From Oscillospiraceae bacterium (GTDB lineage Bacteria > Bacillota > Clostridia > Oscillospirales > Oscillospiraceae), in the NCBI GenBank assembly GCA_015068495.1, contig SVKL01000005.1, positions 41,307 to 105,306 on the forward strand: 64,000 bases of DNA, given 5' to 3'. How positions within the stretch are numbered: the first letter of the stretch is position 1; every line of letters starts with the position of its first letter. The notes under the pieces were generated by a model. The model made no database searches, was not told the DNA's origin, and was given only the letters and a program-made list of their open reading frames with translations. Shown here in pieces: positions 51,266-59,790 of this stretch. The translations under genes and the position numbers were made by a program.

Positions 51266-52681
51266 ATGAGCACTTGCACTTGCGCTATGCGCACAGAGTC
51301 CGATTCTATCGGCACAAAAAATCTGCCTGCTGACGTTTACTATGGCGTTCAGTCCCTGCGTGCCGTGGAGAACTTTCCCATCACCGGCACACGGATGATT
51401 ACCCCGATGATTCATAGCTTGGCGCTGCTGAAAAAGGCCTGCGCCATTGCCAATAAGGAAGCAAACGTTCTGGAAGCCAAGGTTGCAGATGCAATCGTAG
51501 CAGCCTGTGACGATATTTGCGCCGGTAAATTCTTGGATCAGTTTATTGTCGACCCCATTCAGGGCAGCGCCGGCACTTCTATGAATATGAATGCCAATGA
51601 GGTAATTGCCAATGTTGCCATCGAGAAGCTGGGGGGCAAGCTGGGCGATTACAGTATTGTACACCCCAATGACCACGTAAACCAAGGTCAGTCCACCAAC
51701 GATATCGTGCCCACCGCCGGCAAGATGACCGTGATTGCTCTGCTGCAACCGCTGCTTGAGAGCCTCGGCAGACTGGAAAAGGCATTTTCCGCCAAGGCAG
51801 AGGAGTTTGACGGCGTGATTAAAATGGGCCGTACCCAGATGCAGGATGCTGTTCCTGTTCGCTTGGGTCAGGAATTTGCAGCTTACGCATCCGCTGTCCG
51901 CCGCAGCATCAAGCGGATTGATGCGGTGCAGGCAGAGATGTATGCGGTCAATATGGGCGGCACTGCCATCGGTACCGGCATCAACGCTGACCTTACTTAC
52001 TTCAACCGTGTTACCAAGGTGCTGGCAGAGCTTAGCGGCGTTCCTTTCTATCAGGCAGAGGATATGGTAGACGGCACACAGCATATTGATTGTTTTGCCG
52101 CTGTGTCCGGCGCATTGAAGCAGTGCGGCTTGGCGCTGTCCAAGATTTCCAATGACCTGCGTTTGATGTCCTCCGGCCCCAGAACCGGCTTTGGCGAAAT
52201 CAACCTGCCTTCCCGTCAGAATGGCTCTTCCATTATGCCCGGCAAGGTAAACCCCGTCATTCCCGAGGTGGTCACACAGGTGGCTTACCGAATCGTGGGT
52301 AACGATATGACCATCTCTATGGCTGTTGAAGCAGGTCAGCTGGAGCTGAATGCTTTCGAGCCTGTGGTGTTTGATGCACTGTTTCAGTCCATCACCACGC
52401 TAACCGGCGCTGTGAATACCTTCATCACCAACTGCGTAGAGGGCATCACCGCCAATGAGCAGCGCTGCTTGGATTTGTTGAATGCCAGCGTTGGTACCAT
52501 TACCGCTGTGTGTCCCTATATTGGCTACGCACAGGCTGCATCCTTGGCAAAGGAAGCCCTGAAGACCGGTGTTCCTGTTCGTACACTGCTGGTTGAAAGA
52601 GGCGTGCTCACCCCGGAGGAAATGGAAAACATCCTCAACGCTCACAATATGACAAAGCCCGGCGTTCCCGGCAAGAACTAA
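51266..52681 (+). CDS. aspA: aspartate ammonia-lyase
   Basis: Aspartase splits aspartate to fumarate and ammonia. The 471-residue protein has the superfamily signature GSSIMPGKVNPVIPE near residue 327 and VNQGQSTNDIVPTA near 138, with TSMNMNANEVIAN. The MPGKVNPVIPEVV form and size favour aspartase over class II fumarase, though this is not certain. The track start at 51197 precedes the promoter -10; ATG 51266 has AAGGA at 7 bp. A LysR gene lies divergent. With sdaA it indicates amino acid fermentation. Confidence 0.88.
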   Translation: MSTCTCAMRTESDSIGTKNLPADVYYGVQSLRAVENFPITGTRMITPMIHSLALLKKACAIANKEANVLEAKVADAIVAACDDICAGKFLDQFIVDPIQGSAGTSMNMNANEVIANVAIEKLGGKLGDYSIVHPNDHVNQGQSTNDIVPTAGKMTVIALLQPLLESLGRLEKAFSAKAEEFDGVIKMGRTQMQDAVPVRLGQEFAAYASAVRRSIKRIDAVQAEMYAVNMGGTAIGTGINADLTYFNRVTKVLAELSGVPFYQAEDMVDGTQHIDCFAAVSGALKQCGLALSKISNDLRLMSSGPRTGFGEINLPSRQNGSSIMPGKVNPVIPEVVTQVAYRIVGNDMTISMAVEAGQLELNAFEPVVFDALFQSITTLTGAVNTFITNCVEGITANEQRCLDLLNASVGTITAVCPYIGYAQAASLAKEALKTGVPVRTLLVERGVLTPEEMENILNAHNMTKPGVPGKN

Positions 52682-52691
52682 ACAGCAAAAG

Positions 52692-52722
52692 AAAACCCGC
52701 TTGCTTAGCAAGCGGGTTTTTT
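52692..52722. terminator. terminator between aspA and the CapA-like gene
   Basis: AAAACCCGCTTGC and GCAAGCGGGTTTT pair around TTA, followed by TTG. Confidence 0.92.
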
Positions 52723-52723
52723 G

Positions 52724-54028
52724 TTACAGATCAATGTAACCTACATTGTCCTGAATGGTAATCTTAGTGCCGAAAGGCGCGGAGAGCTCTGCTAAGTACT
52801 TCAGCACTTCGTCATTTTCTGCCAAATGGGGGATACCCATTTTGCTTCTGGCAGCTCCCATCTGCATATCAATGGGGTAGAGCTGAATCTGCGTGATTTT
52901 GCCGTCCTCTGCGGTAAAGCCCGCCATAACACTGCGCCAAATGTTCTCCAGCACGCAGTAGCCGCGGGTGCCGTCTGCGCTGCGCTGATTCATATAAGCG
53001 CCTACGAAGGTATCGTGGGGCATATTTTTGTTTGCATAGGCATCGGCAGGCTGATGGCTGACAGTTTCCGTTTGGAAAATGAAATCACCTAAGCTGTAGA
53101 AAATAGGCTTGCCCTTGTAAATCTCAATGCCCCGCAGCTCGTGGGGGCCGTGACCCAAAATGGCGTCTGCGCCGGCATCGATACAAGCCTTGGCAAAAAT
53201 CTTCAGATACTCAGCAGGGATGGTGGTATCCAAAGCATCAAAGGTGTGGGAGTGGATGCTGACCAGAACATAGTCAGCCTGACGGCGCGCCTCCTGAATG
53301 TTGGCGACCATACGCTCCATATCCTGTTCGTTAGGAGCGGTGTGCTTCTCGGTTTTGTCGTCCAGCTTGAAGCTGATGCCACCGAAGTTCAGTTTGTCTT
53401 CGGGCAGGGGGTTGGAGTAACCGCAGGCGATGGAGTAGAGCTGCGCGGCATTCATACAGGTGGTCTCCGCAACTTCCTTCAACATATCAAAGTACTTCTG
53501 CTCCACGTGGTAAGTGGTGACACGGCGCAACGGATTCAGCCCCGGACGGCCAACCTTCATACTGACGCTGCGGTCGCCGGCAATGGCGGAAGCGCCGGCC
53601 ACGCAGGAGTTGGCGGCAATCAGAGCAACACGGGCATTGGGGGTCTCCAGATAAGCGGGGGCAGCGGCATCCCGCAATGTCTCGCCTGTGCCGGCAAATA
53701 CCATATCCCGCTGGCGCAGATACTTAATCGTAGCCATTACACCGCCGCAGCCATAGTCGCCGGAGTGATTGTTGGCTGTGTTGTACAGATTGAAGCCATA
53801 CCGCTTCAAATCATCCAAAATTTCCGGCTCAGCCATAGCCCAAGTGCCGCCGGATACGGTGGCGGGGTAGCCCTCCTGATTGTGGATGGTAATCTCCAAA
53901 TTGTTAAAACGCACGTCGTATTGGCTTAGAATCTGCTGAATTTCCGCAAATCCCGGATAGCCGTCCTTGGGAAGTCTGCGTGTCATAAAGGAATCGCCGG
54001 TAGCAATAAATGTTGTTTTGTCAGCCAT
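52724..54028 (-). CDS. CapA-family metallophosphatase-like protein
   Basis: The 434-residue protein fits the CapA (poly-gamma-glutamate capsule) family of calcineurin-like folds. It shows FIATGDSFMTRRLP at the start, NNLEITI near 40, a NTANNHSGDYG motif near 95, and ADAILGHGPHELRGIEIYKG and IFYSLGDFIFQ late. No signal peptide is seen, and no capBC genes are nearby, so capsule synthesis is not implied. It lies 2 bp downstream of an M20 peptidase gene in one operon, so the two may process one peptide-like substrate. Confidence 0.85.
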   Translation of the reverse strand: MADKTTFIATGDSFMTRRLPKDGYPGFAEIQQILSQYDVRFNNLEITIHNQEGYPATVSGGTWAMAEPEILDDLKRYGFNLYNTANNHSGDYGCGGVMATIKYLRQRDMVFAGTGETLRDAAAPAYLETPNARVALIAANSCVAGASAIAGDRSVSMKVGRPGLNPLRRVTTYHVEQKYFDMLKEVAETTCMNAAQLYSIACGYSNPLPEDKLNFGGISFKLDDKTEKHTAPNEQDMERMVANIQEARRQADYVLVSIHSHTFDALDTTIPAEYLKIFAKACIDAGADAILGHGPHELRGIEIYKGKPIFYSLGDFIFQTETVSHQPADAYANKNMPHDTFVGAYMNQRSADGTRGYCVLENIWRSVMAGFTAEDGKITQIQLYPIDMQMGAARSKMGIPHLAENDEVLKYLAELSAPFGTKITIQDNVGYIDL

Positions 54029-54030
54029 CG

Positions 54031-55173
54031 TTATTCTCCTTTTATGTGGTGAAGCACCAATTCAAAGGCAACCTTTATGCCGTCAATCTGACTGTCGATT
54101 TCAATGTATTCTTCCCGGGTGTGAGCGCCAAAACCGCGACCGCAGGGCACCATCACGGAGGGAATTCCCATAGAAAGGGGAATGTTGCAGTCGGTGGAGG
54201 CGGAGCGAACACCGGGCTCCTCGTGCATATGGGTTCTCAGAGCATTTTTGGCCCGTGTAACCAAGTCGTCCAGCTTGTCTGCATCCACTGTGCTGCCGCA
54301 GGGACGCTCGCCCAGCAGCGTGCAGGTGACCTGAATCCCCTTGGTGGCATAAAAGGCAAGGGCGGCGTTTAAGTGGGCTTCCATTTCCACCAAATCCTCC
54401 CGGTCATCGGAGCGGAACTCATAGAGCATTTCTGCGTGCTGAGCAATGGTGTTCACGGAGGTGCCGCCGGAGATGGTGCCTACATTATAGGTGGTTTTGC
54501 CTCGGGTAGGCACCTTCAAGGCATACAGCGTATCAATCAAAGAGGCGAGATACACAATGGCATTCCGGTTGCCGAAACGGCTGTAGGAATGTCCGCCCTC
54601 GGTGTCAATTTCGATTTTGTATCGTTTGGAGCCCACCGCTTTGTTTACCACACTGCAGCCGGGGCCGTCAAAGGTGACAAATTCCGTCATACGGCTGCCG
54701 TATTGCTCTGCGATTTTCCGCACGCCCTTCAGATTGCCCAAGCCCTCCTCGCAGGAATTTGCCACAAACAGGATGCCTCCGTTTTCAGGCACCAGATTGT
54801 GCTGGGCAACATACTTGGCAACCATCAGCAGAGCTACCACGTGTATGGTATCGTCGCCGATGCCGGGGCAGTAAACTTTGCCGTCGGCAACGGTCATAGG
54901 CAGGGTTTCCGTGTCAGGGAACACCACATCCGTGTGGGCGGCAAACACAACCACAGGGTTATCATCGGTGCAGCCTACAGGATATACCACATTCAAAGCT
55001 TCGTCTATGTATACACCCTTTGCCCCTTGCTGAATCAGCCAGTTTTTGCAAAATTCTGCGCGCTTGTGCTCCTGATGGGAGGGGGCAGGAATTTTGCCCA
55101 GTTCAATCAGCAGGTCCAGCGCTTCTTGGGCGCTATCTTCAATTTCCTTTAAGATTTCGGCATTTAATTTCAT
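54031..55173 (-). CDS. M20-family peptidase
   Basis: The 380-residue protein shows the M20 metal motifs: FAAHTDVVFPDTE (His-x-Asp) near residue 80, CPGIGDDTIHVVALL (bridging Asp) near 108 and NSCEEGLGNLKG (Glu pair) near 148. A dimerisation domain with STEGG-like DTEGGHSYSRFG follows. This points to a di-, tri- or amino-peptidase of the peptidase T-like group. GGAGG precedes the ATG. It is upstream of the CapA-like gene. Confidence 0.88.
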   Translation of the reverse strand: MKLNAEILKEIEDSAQEALDLLIELGKIPAPSHQEHKRAEFCKNWLIQQGAKGVYIDEALNVVYPVGCTDDNPVVVFAAHTDVVFPDTETLPMTVADGKVYCPGIGDDTIHVVALLMVAKYVAQHNLVPENGGILFVANSCEEGLGNLKGVRKIAEQYGSRMTEFVTFDGPGCSVVNKAVGSKRYKIEIDTEGGHSYSRFGNRNAIVYLASLIDTLYALKVPTRGKTTYNVGTISGGTSVNTIAQHAEMLYEFRSDDREDLVEMEAHLNAALAFYATKGIQVTCTLLGERPCGSTVDADKLDDLVTRAKNALRTHMHEEPGVRSASTDCNIPLSMGIPSVMVPCGRGFGAHTREEYIEIDSQIDGIKVAFELVLHHIKGE

Positions 55174-55285
55174 AGCGGACCTCCATTTTTCGTAGCTTGG
55201 CTATAATATTGTAGTTTACCACCGTAAATCTGTAAAAGCAAGGCATTTGCCATAGGAAAAAGCAATAATATTTATAATAATTTAA

Positions 55286-55313
55286 TGGACAGACCAATTT
55301 TTTGTGATATAAT
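55286..55313 (+). promoter_or_regulatory. promoter of the acyltransferase-PAP2-AKR operon
   Basis: TGGACA and a consensus TATAAT are 16 bp apart, 33 bp before the ATG. Confidence 0.55.
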
Positions 55314-55346
55314 GCCTTTAGCTATACCGTTAAGAGGGAATGTGCA

Positions 55347-56108
55347 ATGAAAGATAAAAAAGGCTTTTCTTATATATGTTTTCGGGTCATCCGGTTTTTG
55401 ATATGGCTTTTTTACCCCAAAATAACCGTTGAGGGGCAGGAGAATCTGCCGGAAGAAGCCTGTATTGTGGTGGGAAATCATACCAAAATGAACGGTCCTA
55501 TCTGCGGCGAGCTGTATTTCCCCGGAAAGCGGAAAATCTGGTGTGCCCATCAGATGATGTATATAAAAGAGGTTCCTCAGTATGCCTTTACGGATTTTTG
55601 GAGCGAAAAGCCCAAGTGGAGCCATTGGTTTTATAAAATGCTTTCCTACATAATTGCCCCGGTTTCGGTGTGCGTGTTTACCAATGCCAAAACCATCCCT
55701 GTATTTCGGGATAACCGGCTGATAACCACCTTCAAAAAAACCATTGGCGCACTGGAAGAAGGTGAGAATGTCATCATTTACCCCGAGTGCTATACGCCCC
55801 ATAATCACATCGTCCATCAGTTTCAGGATAAATTCATCGATGTGGCAAAGCTCTATTATAAGCGTACCGGCAAAGCGGTTTGCTTTGTGCCGATGTATGT
55901 TGCGCCGGATCTGAAAAAAGTGTATCTCGGCGTGCCTACCCGATTCAATCCGGAAGCGCCTATGGAAGCAGAGCGGGAGCGGATTGTCAATTACCTGATG
56001 GACGAGGTTACAGCCATTGCAGTAAGCCTTCCCCGGCATCGGGTGGTACCCTATCCCAACATACCCAAGAAGGACTATCCGTATAACAAAGAGGAGACAG
56101 TATTATGA
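55347..56108 (+). CDS. lysophospholipid acyltransferase-like protein, atypical motif
   Basis: The 253-residue protein resembles PlsC-type acyltransferases: a hydrophobic N-terminal helix, VVGNHTKMNGP near residue 42, TNAKTIPVFRDNR near 113 and EEGENVIIYPEC near 139. The catalytic HX4D motif reads H-T-K-M-N-G, so the Asp is missing and an Asn stands one place earlier. Either the active site is shifted or the enzyme is inactive. It overlaps the PAP2 gene by 4 bp, which fits a lipid-related role. Confidence 0.75.
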   Translation: MKDKKGFSYICFRVIRFLIWLFYPKITVEGQENLPEEACIVVGNHTKMNGPICGELYFPGKRKIWCAHQMMYIKEVPQYAFTDFWSEKPKWSHWFYKMLSYIIAPVSVCVFTNAKTIPVFRDNRLITTFKKTIGALEEGENVIIYPECYTPHNHIVHQFQDKFIDVAKLYYKRTGKAVCFVPMYVAPDLKKVYLGVPTRFNPEAPMEAERERIVNYLMDEVTAIAVSLPRHRVVPYPNIPKKDYPYNKEETVL

Positions 56109-56782
56109 GAAAACCTGTGGTTGATTACCGCAAATTGCGGCTTTCCAACATTACAACGCCCCAGTACCGCCATCTTCTTTTGCTGTTGGGCTGGGTGGTT
56201 TACTTCTGCCTGTATTTCTTGACAGAGAACTTGATTCCGGCGGAAAAGTGCTATCCGGTATGGTGCAAGCTGGATGATTTGATTCCCTTTCACGAAGCAT
56301 TTGTGATTTTCTATGTGGGCTGGTATGTTTTGATTGTCCTCTCCTTGGGATACTTCCTGCTGTACAGCGTGGAAAGCTTCAAGGGCCTGCAAACCTATAT
56401 TATGGTGACTCAAGCGCTGGCAATGATATGCTATATTGCCTTTCCCACCCGTCAGGATTTGCGTCCGGAAACCTTTCCCCGGGAGAATTTTCTCACGTGG
56501 ATTATGGGGATTATCTATCAGTTTGACACCAATACAGGCGTCTGCCCGTCGCTGCACGTGGCATACTCCATCGGCATTGCATCCGCTTGGCTGAAAGAAA
56601 AGTCCGCCGCGTGGTATGTAAAGGTGCTGGTGACGGTGTTTGTGGTTGGCGTTTGCCTGTCGGTTGCCTTTACCAAGCAGCACTCTGTGGTGGATATTTT
56701 CGCAGCACTGCCCGTATGTGCAGTGGCGGAGCTGTTTGCTTTCAGAAAGTACTATCAGGCAAGGAAAAAGGTGAAGCTATGA
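56105..56782 (+). CDS. PAP2-family membrane phosphatase
   Basis: The 225-residue protein has about six membrane helices and the later PAP2 motifs: CPSLHVAYSIG (SxH) near residue 147 and TKQHSVVDIFAAL (His and Asp) near 190. An RxxLRPETF segment may serve as the first motif. It should remove phosphate from lipid phosphates at the membrane. Overlaps both neighbours by 4 bp (ATGA), so the three genes are translationally coupled. Confidence 0.85.
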   Translation: MRKPVVDYRKLRLSNITTPQYRHLLLLLGWVVYFCLYFLTENLIPAEKCYPVWCKLDDLIPFHEAFVIFYVGWYVLIVLSLGYFLLYSVESFKGLQTYIMVTQALAMICYIAFPTRQDLRPETFPRENFLTWIMGIIYQFDTNTGVCPSLHVAYSIGIASAWLKEKSAAWYVKVLVTVFVVGVCLSVAFTKQHSVVDIFAALPVCAVAELFAFRKYYQARKKVKL

Positions 56783-57957
56783 AATACCGTAAGGACAAAT
56801 ACGGCAATGAAATTTCTGCCCTAGGCTTCGGCTGTATGCGCTTTCAGCGCAGCGGTGGCGGCATTGATATGGCAGAGGCGGAGCGGGAATTGCTGGCGGC
56901 AATCGATGCCGGCGTGAATTATTTTGACACCGCCTACATCTATCCCGGCAGCGAGGCGGCAATCGGTGAGATTTTTGCCAAAAACAATGTCCGTGAAAAA
57001 GTTTATATTGCCACAAAGCTGCCCCACTACTTAATCAAATCCCGGGAGGGAATGGAGCGGCTGTTTGCTGAGCACCTGAAGCGGTTAAAGACCGACTACA
57101 TCGACTATTACCTGATGCATATGCTCACCGACGTGCACACGTGGGAAAAGCTGAAAAAATTGGGCATTTTGGAATTTTTGGAGGAAAAGAAAGCCTCCGG
57201 CGCCATTCGGCAGATTGGTTTTTCCTACCACGGAAACACGGATATGTTCTGTAAGCTGGTGGACGCCTACGATTGGGACTTCTGCCAGATTCAGTATAAT
57301 TATATGGACGAACATTCGCAGGCCGGCCGAAAAGGCTTGCAGTATGCCCACCAAAAGGGCCTGCCCGTGATTATTATGGAGCCACTGCGGGGCGGAAAGC
57401 TGGTAAACCGCCTGCCCCAAGAGGCGCTGGATATTTTTGACCGGTATCCTGTGAAGCGGACGCCTGCCCAGTGGGCATTTCGGTGGCTTTGGAATCAGAA
57501 AGAGGTTACCTGCGTTCTGTCCGGAATGAATTCTATGGAAATGCTTGCAGATAATGTGCAAACCGCTTCCACCACCCAAATCGGAGAGCTGGGCAGGGAA
57601 GAGGAACAGATGCTATCTCAGGTTGTGGCGGCAATCAATAGCAATATGAAAGTGGGCTGTACCGGCTGCGGCTACTGTATGCCCTGCCCCAAGGGGGTGG
57701 ATATCCCCGGCGCTTTTGCGGCCTATAACCGTATGGCATCCGAGGGGAAGTTTGCCGGCTTAAAGGAGCATTTTATGTGCAGCGCTGCAAGACAAAAATC
57801 CACGGCAGTGTCCAACTGCATCGGCTGCGGCAAGTGCGAAAGCCATTGCCCGCAAGGGATTCAGATTCGAAAGGAACTGAAAAACGTAGAAAAGGCCTTG
57901 GAAGGACCTTTGTATAAGACCGCCCGCAAAGTGGTGGAGCTTTTCAAACTGTATTAA
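56779..57957 (+). CDS. aldo/keto reductase with C-terminal 4Fe-4S domain
   Basis: The 392-residue protein has an aldo/keto reductase barrel (ISALGFGCMRF start, FDTAYIYPGSEAAIG near residue 50, IATKLPHY, and IDYYLMHM near 112). A C-terminal ferredoxin-like domain follows with CTGCGYCMPCPKGVDIP and CIGCGKCESHCPQGIQI, two 4Fe-4S sites (one with CxxCxxCxxxCP). Such fusions are common in anaerobes and may use ferredoxin electrons. The track start at 56587 is inside the PAP2 gene; ATG 56779 overlaps its stop. Confidence 0.9.
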   Translation: MKYRKDKYGNEISALGFGCMRFQRSGGGIDMAEAERELLAAIDAGVNYFDTAYIYPGSEAAIGEIFAKNNVREKVYIATKLPHYLIKSREGMERLFAEHLKRLKTDYIDYYLMHMLTDVHTWEKLKKLGILEFLEEKKASGAIRQIGFSYHGNTDMFCKLVDAYDWDFCQIQYNYMDEHSQAGRKGLQYAHQKGLPVIIMEPLRGGKLVNRLPQEALDIFDRYPVKRTPAQWAFRWLWNQKEVTCVLSGMNSMEMLADNVQTASTTQIGELGREEEQMLSQVVAAINSNMKVGCTGCGYCMPCPKGVDIPGAFAAYNRMASEGKFAGLKEHFMCSAARQKSTAVSNCIGCGKCESHCPQGIQIRKELKNVEKALEGPLYKTARKVVELFKLY

Positions 57958-58010
57958 AAAGTCGCGTTGTATTTTGCCGATTGCACCCAAAATTTACATA
58001 AAATTTATCG

Positions 58011-58045
58011 TTGCAATTGATGAAAAAGTATGCTATATTAGCATA
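58011..58045 (+). promoter_or_regulatory. promoter with overlapping operator for the GPH symporter-GH2 unit
   Basis: TTGCAA and TATATT are 17 bp apart. TATGCTA-TAT-TAGCATA, a perfect 7-bp dyad (58029-58045), covers the -10, so a repressor could block it. No regulator gene lies next to it. A further hairpin (AAGAAAC/GTTTCTT) is in the leader near 58099-58120. Confidence 0.65.
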
Positions 58046-58146
58046 GATATATGGTATAAATACACAAATTACATCTAAACATCCAAGAAATGTATATAAG
58101 AAACCAAAGTGAGTTTCTTGAATAAAATACTTAGGAGGTTTTCTTT

Positions 58147-59721
58147 GTGAAAGCGACAAAACAACTTCGTCCCTTCGGTATGCGGGACAAGCTGGCTTAT
58201 GCGGCCGGCGACGCAGGCTGCAACCTGAGCTTTGGCCTTAAGAGCACAGTGCAGACCTTCTGGTTGGTATTTATGATGTTGGAAACCGGTCTGTTCTCCA
58301 TCCTGCTGCTGCTGGTGCAGGCGTGGGATGCAATTAATGACCCTCTCATCGGCACCCTCATCGACAGCGATAAGCGGAAGTACAAGATGGGCAAGTATAA
58401 GACATACGTACTTATTGGTGCTATCGGTCTGGTTGTTGGCGGCGCAGCCGTGTTCCTTCCTTTCCCCAATGCCACTACTGTGGTTAAGGCTGTTCTGTTC
58501 GTTCTGGGCTATGTCATTTGGGATGCTGCTTACACTGTTGCCAATGTTCCTTACGGCACTATGCTGAACTTGGTTACCGAAAACAACGAAGAGCGTGCTT
58601 CTTTGTCTGTTTTCCGCTCTATCGGCGGCATTGTGGGCAATTTGGTTCCCGGCATCATCCTGCCGATGCTGATTTGGAACAAGGTTACATTTGATCCTGC
58701 CAACCCCACTTGGTTCTTGGACAAGATCGAGATTCCCGAGGGTGCAGAGAGTGCTTTCGCTCCCGAGAACTTCCTCAATAACCCCTTGACCGGTGAAGCT
58801 TATCAGGCTGGTGATAAGGTCCTCAGCCCTCTGACCGGTGGTCAGATCGAGGTCCTTTTGGGCGAAAATGTGTTCATTGCAGCTCTCATTATGGGTGTCA
58901 TTGCATTTTTGTTCTTCATCTTTATGATCAAGAATGTTACCATCCGCGGCAACGAGTATGCAGAGCTGAATTCTGAGGGCGAAAAGGTTAATCTCTTCAA
59001 GTCCTTCGGCACCTTTATGAAGAACCGTCCTGCTGTTGGCTGCACCGTCGCTGCTATGGGTATGTTCTTGGGTATGCAGTCCGCTACCACCGCAAACACC
59101 ATTATGTTCGCCACCCACTTCGGTAAGGCATCTATGTCTGGTTTGGTAACCGCCGTTGGTTTCCTGCCTATGTTCATTTTTATGCCCTTCGCCACCAAGC
59201 TGGTTAAGAAGTTTGGCAAGAAGGAAGTTGCTTCCATCGGCTCTATTGCAGGCTTGATTGGCGGCGCCATCCTTTGTGTGTTCCCCCTGTGCCCCAAGGA
59301 TGTACAGCTGATTGTTTATATGGTCGGTTTGATCTTCTTCGGCTTGGGTCTGGGCTTCTACAACTGCGTTTCCTGGGCTATGATGGGCGATGCTATCGAC
59401 TATCAGGAATGGAAGTTTGGCAAGCGTGAGGAGAGCGTTGTTTATGCACTGCACTCCTTCTTCCGCAAGCTGGCGCAGGGCGTTGGCCCCGCAGCAGTTA
59501 TTGCCATTATGGGTACTTCTCTGATCGGCTATGTTGAATCTCTGGGTACCATTGGTCAGTCTGCTCAGACTGCTCAGAATATGTGCTGGCTGGTTGCAAT
59601 TCTCTATGCCTTCAGCGCAGTTTGCCAGTTCGTTGGTGTTACCTTGATCTATAACATCGACAAGAAGACCTTGGCAAAGATGAACGAAGATTTGGCAGCA
59701 CGCCACGCTTCTGCTGAATAA
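58147..59721 (+). CDS. GPH-family sugar:cation symporter
   Basis: The 524-residue protein has about twelve membrane helices and the glycoside-pentoside-hexuronide motifs (WDAINDPLIGTLIDSD near residue 60, YVIWDAAYTVANVPYG near 120). It should import a glycoside with Na+ or H+. It starts with GTG, with TAGGAGG upstream. A large extra loop of about 45 residues (VTFDPANPTW to GGQIEVLLGE) precedes helix seven. Paired with the GH2 gene 69 bp downstream, it probably feeds the glycosidase. Confidence 0.9.
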   Translation: MKATKQLRPFGMRDKLAYAAGDAGCNLSFGLKSTVQTFWLVFMMLETGLFSILLLLVQAWDAINDPLIGTLIDSDKRKYKMGKYKTYVLIGAIGLVVGGAAVFLPFPNATTVVKAVLFVLGYVIWDAAYTVANVPYGTMLNLVTENNEERASLSVFRSIGGIVGNLVPGIILPMLIWNKVTFDPANPTWFLDKIEIPEGAESAFAPENFLNNPLTGEAYQAGDKVLSPLTGGQIEVLLGENVFIAALIMGVIAFLFFIFMIKNVTIRGNEYAELNSEGEKVNLFKSFGTFMKNRPAVGCTVAAMGMFLGMQSATTANTIMFATHFGKASMSGLVTAVGFLPMFIFMPFATKLVKKFGKKEVASIGSIAGLIGGAILCVFPLCPKDVQLIVYMVGLIFFGLGLGFYNCVSWAMMGDAIDYQEWKFGKREESVVYALHSFFRKLAQGVGPAAVIAIMGTSLIGYVESLGTIGQSAQTAQNMCWLVAILYAFSAVCQFVGVTLIYNIDKKTLAKMNEDLAARHASAE

Positions 59722-59739
59722 TCCTATTTTTAACTGCAC

Positions 59740-59767
59740 CCGGGCAGGCAGTATACTGCCTGTCCGG
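59740..59767 (+). terminator. hairpin between the symporter and the GH2 gene
   Basis: CCGGGCAGGCAG and CTGCCTGTCCGG pair around TATA (one G-T), followed by TATTTTAT. It may be a leaky terminator or an mRNA-stabilising hairpin. Confidence 0.65.
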
Positions 59768-59790
59768 TATTTTATCAAGGAGAATGATTT

